From Chaetomium olivaceum (lineage: Eukaryota; Ascomycota; Sordariomycetes; Sordariales; Chaetomiaceae): 64,000 nucleotides of DNA. Below are positions 21,316-32,794 of this stretch, one piece after another; within the stretch, counting starts at the first letter, position 1; every line of letters starts with the position of its first letter. The stretch lies in NCBI GenBank assembly GCA_039881045.1, contig JAYWVB010000039.1, forward strand, positions 186,001-250,000. Direction: 5' to 3'. The notes under the pieces were generated by a model, which searched no databases, was not told the origin of the DNA, and saw nothing but the letters and a program-made list of their open reading frames with translations. Made by a program: the position numbers and the translations under genes.

Positions 21316-22402
21316 ATGCAGGCCTTACCCAACACCGGGCCCATGCCAGCGGGCTACGGCCAACCCACCACAGCCCTACCGCTGCTCGCCTTTGACAACG
21401 GCGAAAACGCCGGTTTTGACTATTCCACCTTCCTTCAGGACCAACAGGACATTGATTACCTTGCCGAGGACAGCTCAGGGTCGACGGGGGGCTTGCCCAT
21501 CGGCACACCGTCGCCGTCGTCAACCTTTTCAGACCAGCCCCTCCCAGCACTCGCGCCGCGACAGCAACAACAACAACAGCTCTCCCCGGTTTCGGCTCGC
21601 CAACGAGGTTATGGCCCGAGTAGGGACAGCAGCGGTGGGAGCACCGAGGACCGGCCACAGCCCAAGCAGCGGCTGGAGCGGCGGGGGCATACCAAGAGCA
21701 GGAGGGGCTGCTTCAACTGCAAGCGGCGGAGGATTAAGGTGAGTCCAAGTTGATAGAATAGTGTAGAGAGAGGCTGAGAGGCTGCTAACCGAACCCCCGC
21801 ATAGTGTCAAGAGACGAAACCTGCATGCGGTCACTGCGTGAAGCAGGGTCTCAAATGCGAGTACCCCACGCTGCCAACTATCGTGCATCAGGTATGTACA
21901 TGCATGCACACATGGGAGTTCCCCGTGCAGCCTCTTTCCCGTCCTAGTGACAGTGATGAGAGATACTGACCACGAACAACAAACAGCCACAACACCAAGT
22001 CCCCCTCTTCAGCCTGCAGGACATGCGCTTCTTCCAGCACTTCCTCCTCAACTGCTACCCGCACCACCCGTTGGGATCCGAGAGCCTCTGGACGCACGAG
22101 ATCCCGTGTCTCTCCGAAAAGGTATCTTACAACCTTACCTCTACCCGTAGTGCCAACGACTAACAACCCCCCCTTTCTTTTAGTACGAATACCTAATGCA
22201 CGCCATCCTCGGCTACTCCGCCTCGGAGCTAATGACCACCTCGGACCCCTCCCTCGCCGAAGCCGCCATGTCGCACCGCTACAAAGCCGTCAAGGCCATC
22301 AAAAAGGCACTGGCACCACCACCCATCTCCCCCTCCGCCGGCAACACCACCTCCACCACCCCCCCATCCGGCACCGGTACCACCCCCCCTCCCTCCAGCA
22401 GC

Positions 22403-22433
<31 letters not shown>

Positions 22434-23313
22434 GCTACGACAACATCGGCCGCACCACGTTCGACGACAACATGTTCGAGGAAGGCAACGCGCTCATGGC
22501 GACGTGCTTCGCGCTGACGTACCAGTCGGTGCTGCTGGAGGACGGCATGGCCGAGTTCATGACCTTCATCCGGGGCATCATGATCGTGGCCATCCACATG
22601 TACTGCCGGGGCGCGACGCTGCTGTTCGGCCACCTGCTGGGCGACAAGCAGACGCAGCTGCTGGAGCCGCACATGCGGGGGATGGATCTGATCGATGGCG
22701 GGTTGACGGAGCGGGCGGTGAGGTCGGTGCAGGGGCTGCGGGGGTTGGTGGAGGTGGATGTGGAGGGGGAGGGCCCGGTGGCGGTGGAGGGGAGGGAGGT
22801 GGAGAGGCAGTATTGGGAGAAGATTGGGGAGATGGCGAGGAATTTGGGGGTTAGTTCGTGGAAGGGTGAGTTTTTTTTTTTTTTAGTTTTTTTCCTTGGT
22901 TTCCCTTCTCCGCTCCGGGTGGAAAGTAAAGGGTTCGTTCTGTTTGCTGACTACCGTACTCCCAACCAGCCTACTTCGCCCTCACAGAGCACTACGGCTG
23001 GTGGATGATGCTGGCGCACCCCAAGTTCCAGCCGCTGGTCGACCCCAACAACCAGGTGGCGCTGCTGATGAACGCGCACTGGGTGGCCCTCGAGCAGATC
23101 ATGGCGCCCATCTGCGAGGCCGAGCTCAAAGTGTCGGAGTCCATGTCCGGCGGCCGCTCGACGTCCAGGACGGGCGCCAGCCTGGGCAACATTCGCTGGC
23201 TGCGCTACCTGAATGCTCAGATCGATGCCGAGCATAGGCTGTACAACGAGTGGCCCATGTGGGTTGAGGCGCAGCTCGCGAGGGATATAACGTGCTTTGG
23301 AAAGACGATGTGA
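21316..23313 (+). CDS. Zn(II)2Cys6 transcription factor, UPC2/ECM22-like layout
   Basis: Five exons: 21316-21738, 21805-21891, 21987-22121, 22184-22865 and 22970-23313, giving 556 residues. An N-terminal acidic and Gln-rich region (QQQQQQ) precedes the zinc cluster. That cluster has Cys at about 132, 135, 142, 149, 152 and 159 (CFNCKRRRIKC, then CGHC and CEY), and intron 1 splits it just before the third Cys, a common position in fungi. The region after it (FFQHFLLNCYPHHPLG, then YEYLMHAILGYSASEL) is typical of the fungal-specific domain in factors of the sterol-uptake-control (UPC2/ECM22) type. A poly-Asn tract interrupts this domain. It should act in the nucleus as a DNA-binding regulator. 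The target genes are unknown, and no biosynthetic cluster is adjacent. All exon joins preserve the frame. Confidence 0.85.
22402..22432. repeat. (AAC)n microsatellite encoding poly-Asn
   Basis: About ten AAC codons in exon 4 of the Zn2Cys6 gene. Confidence 0.85.
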
Positions 23314-24142
23314 GGTGGAAGGGGGAGTGGTTGGTGGTTGATATGCTGGGCTTGGTTCTTCTTTTTCATCTCGAATTTTTAATGGACGAGGTGGTTTTTA
23401 GAAAGCTTATTGAATACTTCGAATGGAGATTCGGTTCTGGATAGAATGAATACGAGTGAGGAGGTTCTTCTCTCTTTCCATTCTTGACATCGGTTCCTAC
23501 CCCTAACTACAGTACCTAGTTTGACAGGGTCTCGCTCTCTCATCTCGGTTTTCCGTATGCTATCCGGTGGGAGGGAATGTCGGGCGTATTTCGAGTTTGA
23601 TGGACAGCCCTGCCCGTTGACGGGAGTTCCGGGCGGTGGTCACTGTTTGGTCAGAATGTATGTTTGGTCAGAAAACGGTTCAAAGTGCCCCGCGGAGAGC
23701 CTGCAACGGCGCAACTCAGCTGCACAGCCCCACCTGCCCACCCTCAACTTCAGGGCTCTGCCGGGACCCACCCACCGTATTTCGCATTCAACATAAAGTG
23801 GGCCTTCACGCCTTCGAGAACTGCCAAGGGTACCGAGAACGGCAGGCCAAGCCCTGAACAAGCGATCGTTGACCGGGGTATTTTGGGGGGGCTTGGGGGG
23901 TTTTCATTTGATGACGACAGGTCGCCATTGTCCCTTGAGCCCTGAGAGGTTCTCCCTCCCCTCCCTTAACAGCCACCATGATGAAACCGAGCAAAACGGA
24001 ACACAGCCCGACTGCTCACGGGCGGGGCCGTATACTTCGCTTTAGGGATTGATTGGCGGGATATGACATTTTTGAGGATTGGGCACCACCTCGAGATCGA
24101 CAACACCATGTGGCTGGCGGTGCTTGTGTTGGGCTTCTGGTC

Positions 24143-24153
24143 GATATATATAG
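24143..24153 (+). promoter_or_regulatory. TATA box of the 24.4 kb gene
   Basis: GATATATATAG about 220 bases upstream of the start codon at 24370. Confidence 0.45.
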
Positions 24154-24322
24154 GTAGCTTCGACGCCTGTGTCACAACTAATGCTCTACTATCTTACTAT
24201 TATCTCCATCACATACATATACAATACAGTATCACTCAGACCATACTATACTAAGTGTTCTACAAAACATACATACCTCAACTTAGCTCAACCCACCCAC
24301 CAACCCCCTATACGCAACACAA

Positions 24323-24344
24323 ACACACACACACACACACACAC
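24323..24344. repeat. (CA)n microsatellite in 5' leader
   Basis: About eleven CA units just upstream of the start codon of the 24.4 kb gene. Confidence 0.85.
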
Positions 24345-24369
24345 CAGCCAGTCTACTCTCGCCGCCACA

Positions 24370-25482
24370 ATGAAAACCTTCCTCTCGCGTCCCTCCACGG
24401 ACGACGCCCACTCCCCACCACGCTACACCCCGCAGCAAGAAGTCGACCTCGCCCGTCTCGACAGCACCACCACCGCCCCGCCGCCCTACAGCGACGAAGC
24501 AGACGAGAACAGCCCCCCAACCTCGGGCACCTTCCACCCCACCGTCCACTTCCAGATCCAAACCACCGGCAAACCCTGGATGTCCCTGCCCCTCCCGCTC
24601 AAACCCGAGCCCATCCCCGTCTACGCCCTGCAGCCCACCGACACCGCCTACGCCACCGCCAACCTCGCCCCGCAGCTCACCTCCATCCGCCCCGACCGCT
24701 CCTCCGGCAGCTGCTACCTCACCACCACCACCACCACCACCACCACAGGCTCCACCGGCGAAGTCACGGCCTCCACCACCACCTACCGCTTCGGCCCCAA
24801 CCGCCCGCCCATCGTCCGCCTTTTCTCCCCGCACTCTACACCCCTCACCCCGGCCGCGCGAAACCACCTCCTCTTTGCCAAAGACGCCACCACCACCGCC
24901 TGCACCTCCTCCTCCACCACGGCCACCTCCACCTCCAACGCCGAGGAGAGAGATGGCAGCAGCGGCGGCGCATGGGACACCTTCACGATCGACTCGCTCG
25001 GGCTGCTGACGCGCGCGGTGGGGTTCCGCTCGCGGCTGGGCACCTTCCAGTGGCGGTATGCGTCGCGCAAGGAGCGGCATGCGGCAGCCGCCGCGGAGGG
25101 GTTGAAGCAGGCCGGGGTGAAGGAGGTGGCGAGTCTGTTGGTGCTGGAGCGCGTGGTGCGGGTCGCGCACGATCTCTGTCTCTCGGGCTCTTCTTCTTCG
25201 AAGGGGGGGAAGGGAGGGGAGGAGGAGGTGCGCACGGTGGTGGCGCAGTTTGTGCGCGGGGAGGGCAGTCGCACGCCGGGGAGCGGGGCGAGCACGGCGG
25301 GGAATGGCGGCAGGCTGGTGATGGACTTGGGGTTGTGGGAGAGCGGGGATGTGAAGGTGGAGAGGGAGATGGCCGTGTTGATGGTGGTTAGTACGTGTCT
25401 GGTCATGTTGAAGAGGGAGGTAGATCGCCGACGGGCGCAGCAGATTGCTATTATTGCCGGGGCGGGGGGTGGTGGAAGCTAA
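24370..25482 (+). CDS. conserved fungal protein of unknown function
   Basis: Single exon, 370 residues. The ATG at 24370 sits in a good context (GCCGCCACAATGA) after a CA-rich leader, so I prefer it to the longer upstream frame. The N-terminus has a proline-tyrosine motif (PPPYSDE) near residue 40. A Thr run occurs near residue 120. The C-terminal half contains TFQWRYASRKER, then a region ending in VVSTCLVMLKREVDRRR and a Gly-rich tail. That C-terminal motif is one I associate with conserved, uncharacterised ascomycete proteins. No signal peptide, membrane span or catalytic motif is visible. The PPxY motif could bind WW domains of NEDD4-type ligases; this is inference. The frame is intact and codon bias strong. 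Confidence 0.75.
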   Translation: MKTFLSRPSTDDAHSPPRYTPQQEVDLARLDSTTTAPPPYSDEADENSPPTSGTFHPTVHFQIQTTGKPWMSLPLPLKPEPIPVYALQPTDTAYATANLAPQLTSIRPDRSSGSCYLTTTTTTTTTGSTGEVTASTTTYRFGPNRPPIVRLFSPHSTPLTPAARNHLLFAKDATTTACTSSSTTATSTSNAEERDGSSGGAWDTFTIDSLGLLTRAVGFRSRLGTFQWRYASRKERHAAAAAEGLKQAGVKEVASLLVLERVVRVAHDLCLSGSSSSKGGKGGEEEVRTVVAQFVRGEGSRTPGSGASTAGNGGRLVMDLGLWESGDVKVEREMAVLMVVSTCLVMLKREVDRRRAQQIAIIAGAGGGGS

Positions 25483-26453
25483 GCTGTTTGATGTTTGAAG
25501 GGTTGATCGTGTTAATAGAAGGGGGCTTTTTATTGTTTGGTTTGGTTTCATCTTTTTGTAATCTTCGTTGGTGTTGGCCTGGATAGAAGTCTGTTGATAC
25601 CACAATGCAACCTAGTTGACCATTGATGCAATCGACGACCGGATCCGTCGACGACATACCAAAACAAACTGCTTATGCAGCAGTGACCGGTGACAACTTG
25701 GAGTTTTAATTATCTGTGGAGAAAGACAACGACTGTCTGTTGTCTTGCAGTGTAGACTACTGCGTAGTCGTCTTCCGGTGTCTCGGTCGGATGTCCTTAA
25801 TCTGTACATTCATCCCTTCCTCCCCGATCACAGAGATAGGTGATCTTCATGCCACAGTTAGGGGGTAAAGCCCCCAGATCCGACTGCTCTTGCCCAGCAC
25901 CAACACACACCTGCACTCCGTTGTATTACTTCGTATATTCATCCCAAAACCGGGATCTATCAGTGTCTATTGTACTCCTCTACCTGACCTTGTTTGGACT
26001 CTAAACCCCGTCACAAATGCGTCGCAAGCAAAACACCGCCAGCCATCTCGGCAACTGCTTTACGTTGAGTAACGTTGTGCCTATGGCAGCATCTATAGAG
26101 CCAAACCCAGCCAAGGCAATGAAATAAAAGACAAGCCCGTCGTCGGCTTCAGATACTCGGAGCTCAGCCGCTGAGCCGAGAAGATGCAAACCCCGGTTTG
26201 CCCACAAGCCTGCCCAAGCTTGATTCCGCCCTCTGCCCGTACTCCGTGTCCCGTGTGTTGTCGATTTCTCGTTCCCAGGTATCAAAATTGCCGACTCCCC
26301 ACCCTGTTGTATATGCGCCGTAATAAAAAAGAATAATCTCATTGTCCCCGAGTAACCTCAATGATAACCGCCAACGCCAGTGTCGAAAACACAACACCCC
26401 CATGCTAAGCTCGTGCGTATGCGCATATGGGGCGGGATCGAACCAGCGACCAC
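25483..26453. other. convergent intergenic region
   Basis: Shared 3' sequence of the 24.4 kb gene (plus) and the PFK2/FBPase2 gene (minus). Only short frames without coding character are present. Confidence 0.5.
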
Positions 26454-28596
26454 TCACGAGTTCCTGTCGACCGTCCTCTGCGGCTTGTAGTCAGGCATCT
26501 CGTCAAACCAGAATGTCTCCTCGTTGTATCGGTAGGCGTGGAACTCGATGCCATACGGCTTGGGTTCAATGGCATACAAAATACCAAGCGGTAGATCGAG
26601 ATCCGCAATGTCGTCTCGCGTAAGGTCCATGAAGTATGCCATCAGGACGCGGCAGACCGACCGGTGCCCGATGATGAGCACGTGGTCCGTGATGCGCTCA
26701 ATCTCGCGCACCATATCTCGCAGCCGGCTGATGATCTGGAGGTAGCCTTCACCTCCTACCCCGGGGTAGATGTACTGAAGCTTATCCTTAGCCCGCTTCG
26801 CATACTCATCGGGGTATTGCTCGGCAATCTCTTCGTAAGTCATGCCCTCAAAATCGCCCGCGTTCAGCTCGTTCAGCATCTCCCATGCCTTGACGTCGTA
26901 ATCCTCATCCGCATCAAAGTACTCCGCAGTCTCCGCGCTGCGCTTGAGCATCGACGTCCAGACACAAAAGTTCTTGTCGTCCAGCTCCTGGTTCAGCTCC
27001 GGATACGGCGGCGTGTTGTCGCCGGGCTTCGGCGGAAATGTCGAAGAGGCAATCCTGTTCTTTTGGTGGATGAGCCACTCCTTGCGTTTGTACGTGATGA
27101 AGTTGTACAGAGCTTGCCCATAAAAGTGACCGCGCTCCGTCAGCTCCGAATTGCCGCCAAGCTTTTGTACTCTGTTATCCTCACTCTGGCCGTGGCGGGT
27201 GATCCAGATCTGCCTCGGAGAGAGGTTGAATGTCGTGAGGTACGAAACAATACCGCCACTCAAAAAGCCTCTGAGGCGGTGTTGGACGATCTTCCTCCCG
27301 ACATCAATCATCTGCGCCCCATTAGTACACGCATGTCCCCAGTGCGGGCCGAGGTCGTGACAAACCTGAATGTACTGCAGGTCGTGGTCCTCCTCCCACT
27401 TCCCGAGCGGCTCGTAGGCGCTCTCGTACGCCTTCACTCTCTTCTTGAAATCCTCCAGCGCTTTGTGCGGGTCCTGGTCCTTGTAATCAGGTCCGAACAG
27501 CTTGAGCCGCATATTCGCCTCAAGAAGCTAGAAGCGTGTCAGCCGTGATTCGGGGCATGAAAAATACGGGCTGCGTCACGGACATTTTGGTCATGGCAGA
27601 CGCTTTCGATAAAGAGAATGCCCAGCTTAGGCTCCCTCGCCTGAATGTGGTCTACGAGAAGCTTTCGCCGGTGAATGGTGCTGTTAGTCGCATCCAGGAT
27701 CCCCACAGCACCGCCCTGATGGAGGAGATATGCGAGGAGCTCGTCGAGCGTGTCAAGCGCCACCTGCTCGCGGATCTTGGCCGCAGTTTCATTCTTCGGG
27801 TCGAAGAAGTTGGCCGACTGATCCATCTTCTCCCCGGATTTGGCCTTGTTGAGGTCGAGTTTCGTCGGCTCGTCATCCAGCACGATATCGGGTCCCTTAG
27901 CGCCCTTCGACAGGATCGTCGCCGCCTGGCTCGGCACGTCGTGCCTGTTGGCTGTGGACGTCGGGGACATATCCGCGGGATTGGCCACGCCAGCGGCAAT
28001 GCGCCGGCGGTTGCCCACGTTGAAGATCTTGGTATTGTGCTGCTGCCAAGACAGGTAGCGATGAAGCTTCTTCGTGATGTAGGACTTGCCCCTGGCCGGA
28101 AGTCCAACCATGATGATGACCAGCTTGGCAGCTACATCTCTGTCCGGGATGCGGCCGTCGGGAGATGCCCTCGAGCGTGTCATCCCTGGGATGTTGAGTG
28201 TCGTCGCATGTGGACGGACTCTTGGGGTGTGGCTCCCCGAGTTTTGTCGGACCGGCGGACTGTGTGTTTGTCAGCGACGGTGACACAGGCGAGCGGGTCG
28301 TGCTACCATAAGCGACAGCAACGCGCAGGGCGGTTGACTTACATCCGGGGTGAAGCCGGTGCCGTGGAGGAGATGCTGTGCGAATAAGGGGAATCATAAT
28401 GAAGACCGTTAGGGAGTCCATTGGGAGGACCGGGCACGCCAGGGTCGGAAGTGTTCAGAGTCTTCAGCGCATGCGTCAAGGCTGGAGGTGGTAAGTCGGC
28501 GTGGAGAAGATGCGCATCCGCATTGCGGCCATCTGCGTTGGCTTGGATCGTAGGTGAAGAAGGACCGGAGAACGCTGCACCCATCCGATGGCTCAT
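26454..28596 (-). CDS. 6-phosphofructo-2-kinase/fructose-2,6-bisphosphatase
   Basis: Three exons on the minus strand: 28343-28596, 27584-28259 and 26454-27527, with introns of 83 and 56 nt; the protein is about 667 residues. Residues 1-110 are disordered, with exon 1-exon 2 splicing producing the fungal stretch VRPHATTLNIPGMTRSR. The kinase domain carries the P-loop GLPARGKS near residues 137-144 and ends around 400. The phosphatase domain carries TRHG with His near 422, a Glu near 537 (AGDFEGMTYEEI) and the second His near 598 (IIGHRSV). All four classic phosphatase residues appear to be present, so it may be bifunctional, unlike kinase-only yeast Pfk26/27. The enzyme makes and removes fructose-2,6-bisphosphate, the cytosolic signal that sets glycolysis against gluconeogenesis. 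An alternative Met at residue 111 would remove the disordered N-terminus. Confidence 0.92.
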
Positions 28597-31437
28597 AGCA
28601 AGTTTCCGCAGCGATTGGTCTTGGAGCTGCGGGGCGACAGCAACAGCGTCTTCTTCGAAATATAGATGGTCAGCCGTGATGCCGGTGATGGGAGGAGGAT
28701 GTAAAAATGTAAGATGATGAAGAATTGAGACCTTTGACTTGGAGACTCGGTTGGTCGAGGAATGGAGGCAGATGCCGTGACATGGACGAAGAACGAGATT
28801 TGGCGAATAAAAAGGACCGGAAGTCCAAAAAAGAAGGCTGCAGGGGGGTTACAAGGATCCTGGGGCGGGGTGCAGCTGAAAAGGATTAGCAAATCAGCTA
28901 ACGCAAGTGGAAGCAAGGGTAATCAGATGCCCGAACAAATTGGGGAGCAAATGCCACCAAAAGCCCGGAGCATTCGGTCTCAGAACCGCGCGACGAAAGG
29001 GGGGGGCGGCAATGGAACCAAAACTGGCGCAATCTGTCTTTGGTCTCGAATCTGTTGGTCTCGCTTGGAGAAAAGACCCGAGTCCGCAATCTGCATCGAT
29101 CGCCGCGACGGGGTACTTGGTATAAAAAAACAAAATTAGAAACAATACTCACTTTGTGACAGTTGCACAGATTGCATAGATTGTACAGATTGCACGTTTT
29201 TTTGTCCGTACACAGCAGTCTCGCGTCGAATGTGTGAGGCAAAGGCGAATTTTGGTGCGATGGAGACTTGGCTTTCGGTGGTTCTGGGCACGGGGGTCCA
29301 ACTTGGAAACGAGATGACGTAACTTGACTCGCACCGAACTCGCTGGTGGAGTGACTCAACTGACAAGCTGCCTCGACTGGCCGGTTGCTTGTCGAGTTGG
29401 AGCCCGTCCTGCGAGTGCGGCATTGTTGCGCCGGCTGATGCCAAGAACGACAAATAGGGGACTGCGCCCGAGACAATGTTGATGAGGGAGCGAGGTGAGG
29501 CGATGGCAGACGACTTGGGGTTGGACCCGGTCGCACCGCCGCGGAGCTCGTGACAATGGGATGTTGGCAAGCACCCAAGCCCGGTCTTTTGGCGTTTGTT
29601 GGATGGCCCGGACGGTTCCGGGGGCATGGGCTTTCCGCTTAACAATACTGGTTGGAGTGACACTTGCTGGCGATGGAGTGGTGGTGGTTAGAGTTGTGAT
29701 GGCAAGAGACGCGATGGTTAGAATCGCAAAGGACCGGACTATGCTTATAGATAGCTGGGCACCTCGTGCCTCATAGTGGTTATCAAGAACCTATGTATTT
29801 GTAAAGCTATGACAAAAGTCCTCTGCCTTCTCTCTGGGCCGAAACTCTACTCGTCCAAGAAGACGCCCACAGGGCTGCTGGTGGTGCCAGTTTGGGCCAG
29901 TAACTCGGGGATTTCCACCGAGCCAGCTGCATACCACAGTCCATCGGAGTTCAAGAGCCCTTTTGGGATGCCCGGGCCGGAGTGCGAATGGACTTTACCA
30001 GATTGAATCTCATGCGGATCCTTTCTCCTTGCAGAAAACCGCCGACTTGGCTTTTCTTGGTATCTGGAGATCTGTTGGGCTCATCAATATCATGGTCGCT
30101 CGAGAGCAAGCCGTTGGAAGCACCAAAAACCGGATCTCCGGTGAAGGGATGCGACTGATGCCGCCACGAACTCGCAAGGCACGACAACAGACCAACAGGC
30201 GTATACCAAGCATCATTTTCCCCTCATCGCACACTAGTTTGAGCCATCTCAAATGGACAAACTGTGAGATGTCAAGCAACCATCCCCCCACACGGAGGCA
30301 CTGTGACCGGGTTGGCGCCAAGGAGATGGGTACTTGCCGTGCATCTCGGGAAACAATCCGGTGATCCCTCCTGCAGGCGCCCGGCTGTTCTCAGGTATAC
30401 CCTGCAATATCTTCCAAATTACAGATCTGTGGGTAGGAAGTTGAAGAAGTCGATCAAAAAGATGCCAAAAAGTTGACGAAAAATGTGTTGAAGACGTGTT
30501 GAAGACGTTGCCGCAGAGACGATCAACAAGGCTGCCCTTCAACGTTCTGCAGTGAGGTGGAGCCTTGTCTGAACAGCGCTGACTACTACCCTGGTTAATG
30601 AGGGGTTGGTCGGAGACTCGGAGACCAGATCGGAGCTGCCGGATTGAATTGAATTTGTTGGGGCAAGCGACAGTAGCTCGATTTGGGGGGCACGAGGCTC
30701 GCGAGGAAAATGAAACTCGGAATTCAGCCTCCTCAAAAACCTGGTATCCGGAGGCGCACCATTCAGCAGGCGGGTGGAGACATCTCCGACGGCACGTAGC
30801 GTCGTTGTGAAGCTGAGGTGCAGTTCTTGGTGCAGGTTGGGAAGCATCCAGTATGAAGGCCGATGCCGCAGAGGGGTGCACAATGCGGGGTAATTTGATT
30901 GCTCAGGGAGGTTTGCAACTCGCAGCTGAGGCGAGGGGGCAACTGTGGAGGAGGTGGGGACCGCTAACAGGAAGCCCGCCTGCAGGGCGCCTGCCATCCC
31001 GCGTGCGTGCCCAGGGATCCAGGGGAAAGGGTGGGGCTGCCAGTAATTTTTTGTCGCAACAACAAACCCGCGCAAAAGAGACCTATGTTGTCACTTCTGG
31101 CTTCCTCTGTATGAACAGAACTTGTTCTTTCCCGCGCGATTGGGCTGCACTTGGCACCCACTATGGTCCTTCGCTCTCCGTTTCTTTATTTCATTTCACC
31201 CGCAACCAACTCTTCCGTTCTTTAATTCGCTCCCCCGCCTCCGCTAGGTACTCAGGTACTCTCGAACGAACCCCGCTGCGACAGCTTGAAGACCGCTGGG
31301 GACTCCCGCTCTCGTTACGCTGCTCCCGGCACGGTACGCGGTCCGCGCATGCTTTTCTCGGTTATAGATCCGCTCTCTGCCCCGTACATCGCCATCGGAT
31401 AGCCAGCCATCTGGCCCCGAGCGCAGCAGCCGGCAAG
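28597..31437. other. divergent promoter region, no supported gene
   Basis: About 2.8 kb between the divergent PFK2/FBPase2 and Tad3 genes. Four imperfect 9-bp tandem units (TTGCACAGA type) lie at 29163-29196. Several minus-strand frames of 175-226 codons overlap one another (28.9-29.7 kb and 30.2-31.1 kb), but they are Ser/Pro-rich, lack domains and mostly contradict each other, so I do not call genes. C/T-rich sequence just before 31438 fits a 5' leader. Confidence 0.4.
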
Positions 31438-32794
31438 ATGGATGAGGGCGACAGGTCTATTAGGAGATCGCTTGCCGCCCAAGATCCCATCGTCCGGGAG
31501 CTCCTCCAGGAAGACGTCGAGCACGGTGTTTTGATACCGCTGAAGACGACGCTTGAGTTGCGTGATGACTACCAGACGGGGCACGTGTTAATTACCCGCA
31601 CGCCGACCAAGGCTGCAAACCCAGCCATTCTGTACGTCCCCATGCTCCCTTTCTGACCTTGCTTCCCCCCTCTTGCTGACTGTTCCCAGCATGCTGCGCA
31701 GCTTGCTTCCAGATGAAATCATTAAGGGTGTCCCTCATCTACGCAGGTGCGCCAAGCCGTCGGACCTGCCTGCTCATCTCAAAGCTCAGTTCATGAACGA
31801 ATCCCCACAGAGCCGGCAAATACATACGGGCAAGTCGAACTGGATCTACATAATCGTTGGCCCGGAGAATATGCTCAACCGTGACGAGGTCATTAGCGCG
31901 CTGTCTTCGGTGGAGGGCATGGAAGGGGAAGTGTTCCTCCGTCGCATCCCGGTTCCGATGGTATCCCCTACATCGCAGGTCCAGGCTGCCATGTGGTCGC
32001 AACACTTCTGGCCCTCGTTATACCGAAAGAACAACCCGCTGGGGCCGCATCCTTCCATGATCGCTCGCCAAACGGACGAGATAGCCGACGACGCTGCCAT
32101 CTGGATGACGCTAGCGCACAAGGTAGCAAAGGAATCCCACGATGCAGGCTACGGGGAGCCCATGGGGGCCTGCGTGATCCAGCGGGACGAGGGCAAGACC
32201 ACACTGGTTGCGCTCGCCGGCGACTCGCGCTGGTGCCATCAGGAAAAGACCGGGTGCGCCGGAAACCCCATGGCACACTCGGCGATGCGCGCGATCAGCA
32301 TAGTGGCACAGAAACTCGTCCGAGCCGAGAATAGAAAGACACAGACCCGGCAAACACCCATCCTCGAATTTGAAGCCTTCCAGGACAGCCCGATCGCTGG
32401 CGACGAAATGAAGGTCTTTGAGTTGGAGCACCCGAACCCCGACGGCTACCTCTGCCACGGGCTGGAGATGTACCTCACACACGAGCCATGCGTTATGTGC
32501 TCGATGGCCATCCTTCATTCGCGCATGGGCAAAGTTGTCTTCCGTCACCGTATGCCGTTGACGGGCGGCCTCTGCGCCGAGGATCGTGGCCGAGATCATC
32601 CCTCCCTCAAGGGCGCCGACGGTGGCCGCGGGCTCGGCTTGTTCTGGCGCCGGGAACTGAACTGGAGCATGGTCGCCGTGGGAGTGGGAGTCGAGTGGCT
32701 GTTTACAGCCGCTCAGGGTAGACAAGGCTGTCCATGCCTAGGTCTCCCGTTTTCTGTTTACTCAGCTAGTCCGGCAGGGCGTGTAAGTTGTTAG
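31438..32794 (+). CDS. TAD3: tRNA-specific adenosine-34 deaminase subunit Tad3-like
   Basis: Two exons, 31438-31631 and 31690-32794, joined in frame (NPAI|LMLRSLLPD). The open frame gives 432 residues. The deaminase fold is in the C-terminal half: MAHSAMRAI takes the place of the usual His-Ala-Glu, so the catalytic Glu is missing, and LTHEPCVMCSMAILHSR supplies the PCxxC zinc site. This is the hallmark of Tad3/ADAT3, the non-catalytic partner of Tad2 that converts A34 to inosine in tRNA anticodons. The extreme C-terminus looks frameshifted: after LNWSMVA the neighbouring frame reads WEWESSG and stops at 32740, which fits the usual Tad3 ending better than the annotated tail. One G at about 32677 may be surplus. 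Confidence 0.88.

Larger units (their letters stand above)
23314..24369. other. intergenic region
   Basis: 3' region of the Zn2Cys6 gene and promoter of the next gene. Only short overlapping frames are present. A TATATATA element lies at about 24143-24152. Confidence 0.5.

Noticed and set aside
24283..25605. 440-codon minus-strand frame opposite the 24.4 kb gene
   Set aside because: A shadow of GC-rich coding DNA; Arg/Gly/His-rich with no domains, while the plus frame has a good start context and conserved-looking C-terminus.
26425..26460. GGATCGAACCAGCGACC resembles a tRNA T-arm on the minus strand
   Set aside because: The T-stem does not pair properly, there is no matching D-arm or acceptor stem, and the bases run across the stop codon of the PFK2/FBPase2 gene.
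28898..29663. Two overlapping minus-strand ORFs of 226 and 175 codons upstream of PFK2
   Set aside because: They contradict each other in frame, have no domain and include the 9-bp tandem repeat; probably promoter or leader DNA.
30249..31075. Overlapping minus-strand ORFs of 210 and 178 codons
   Set aside because: No domains, no codon bias, mutually exclusive frames.
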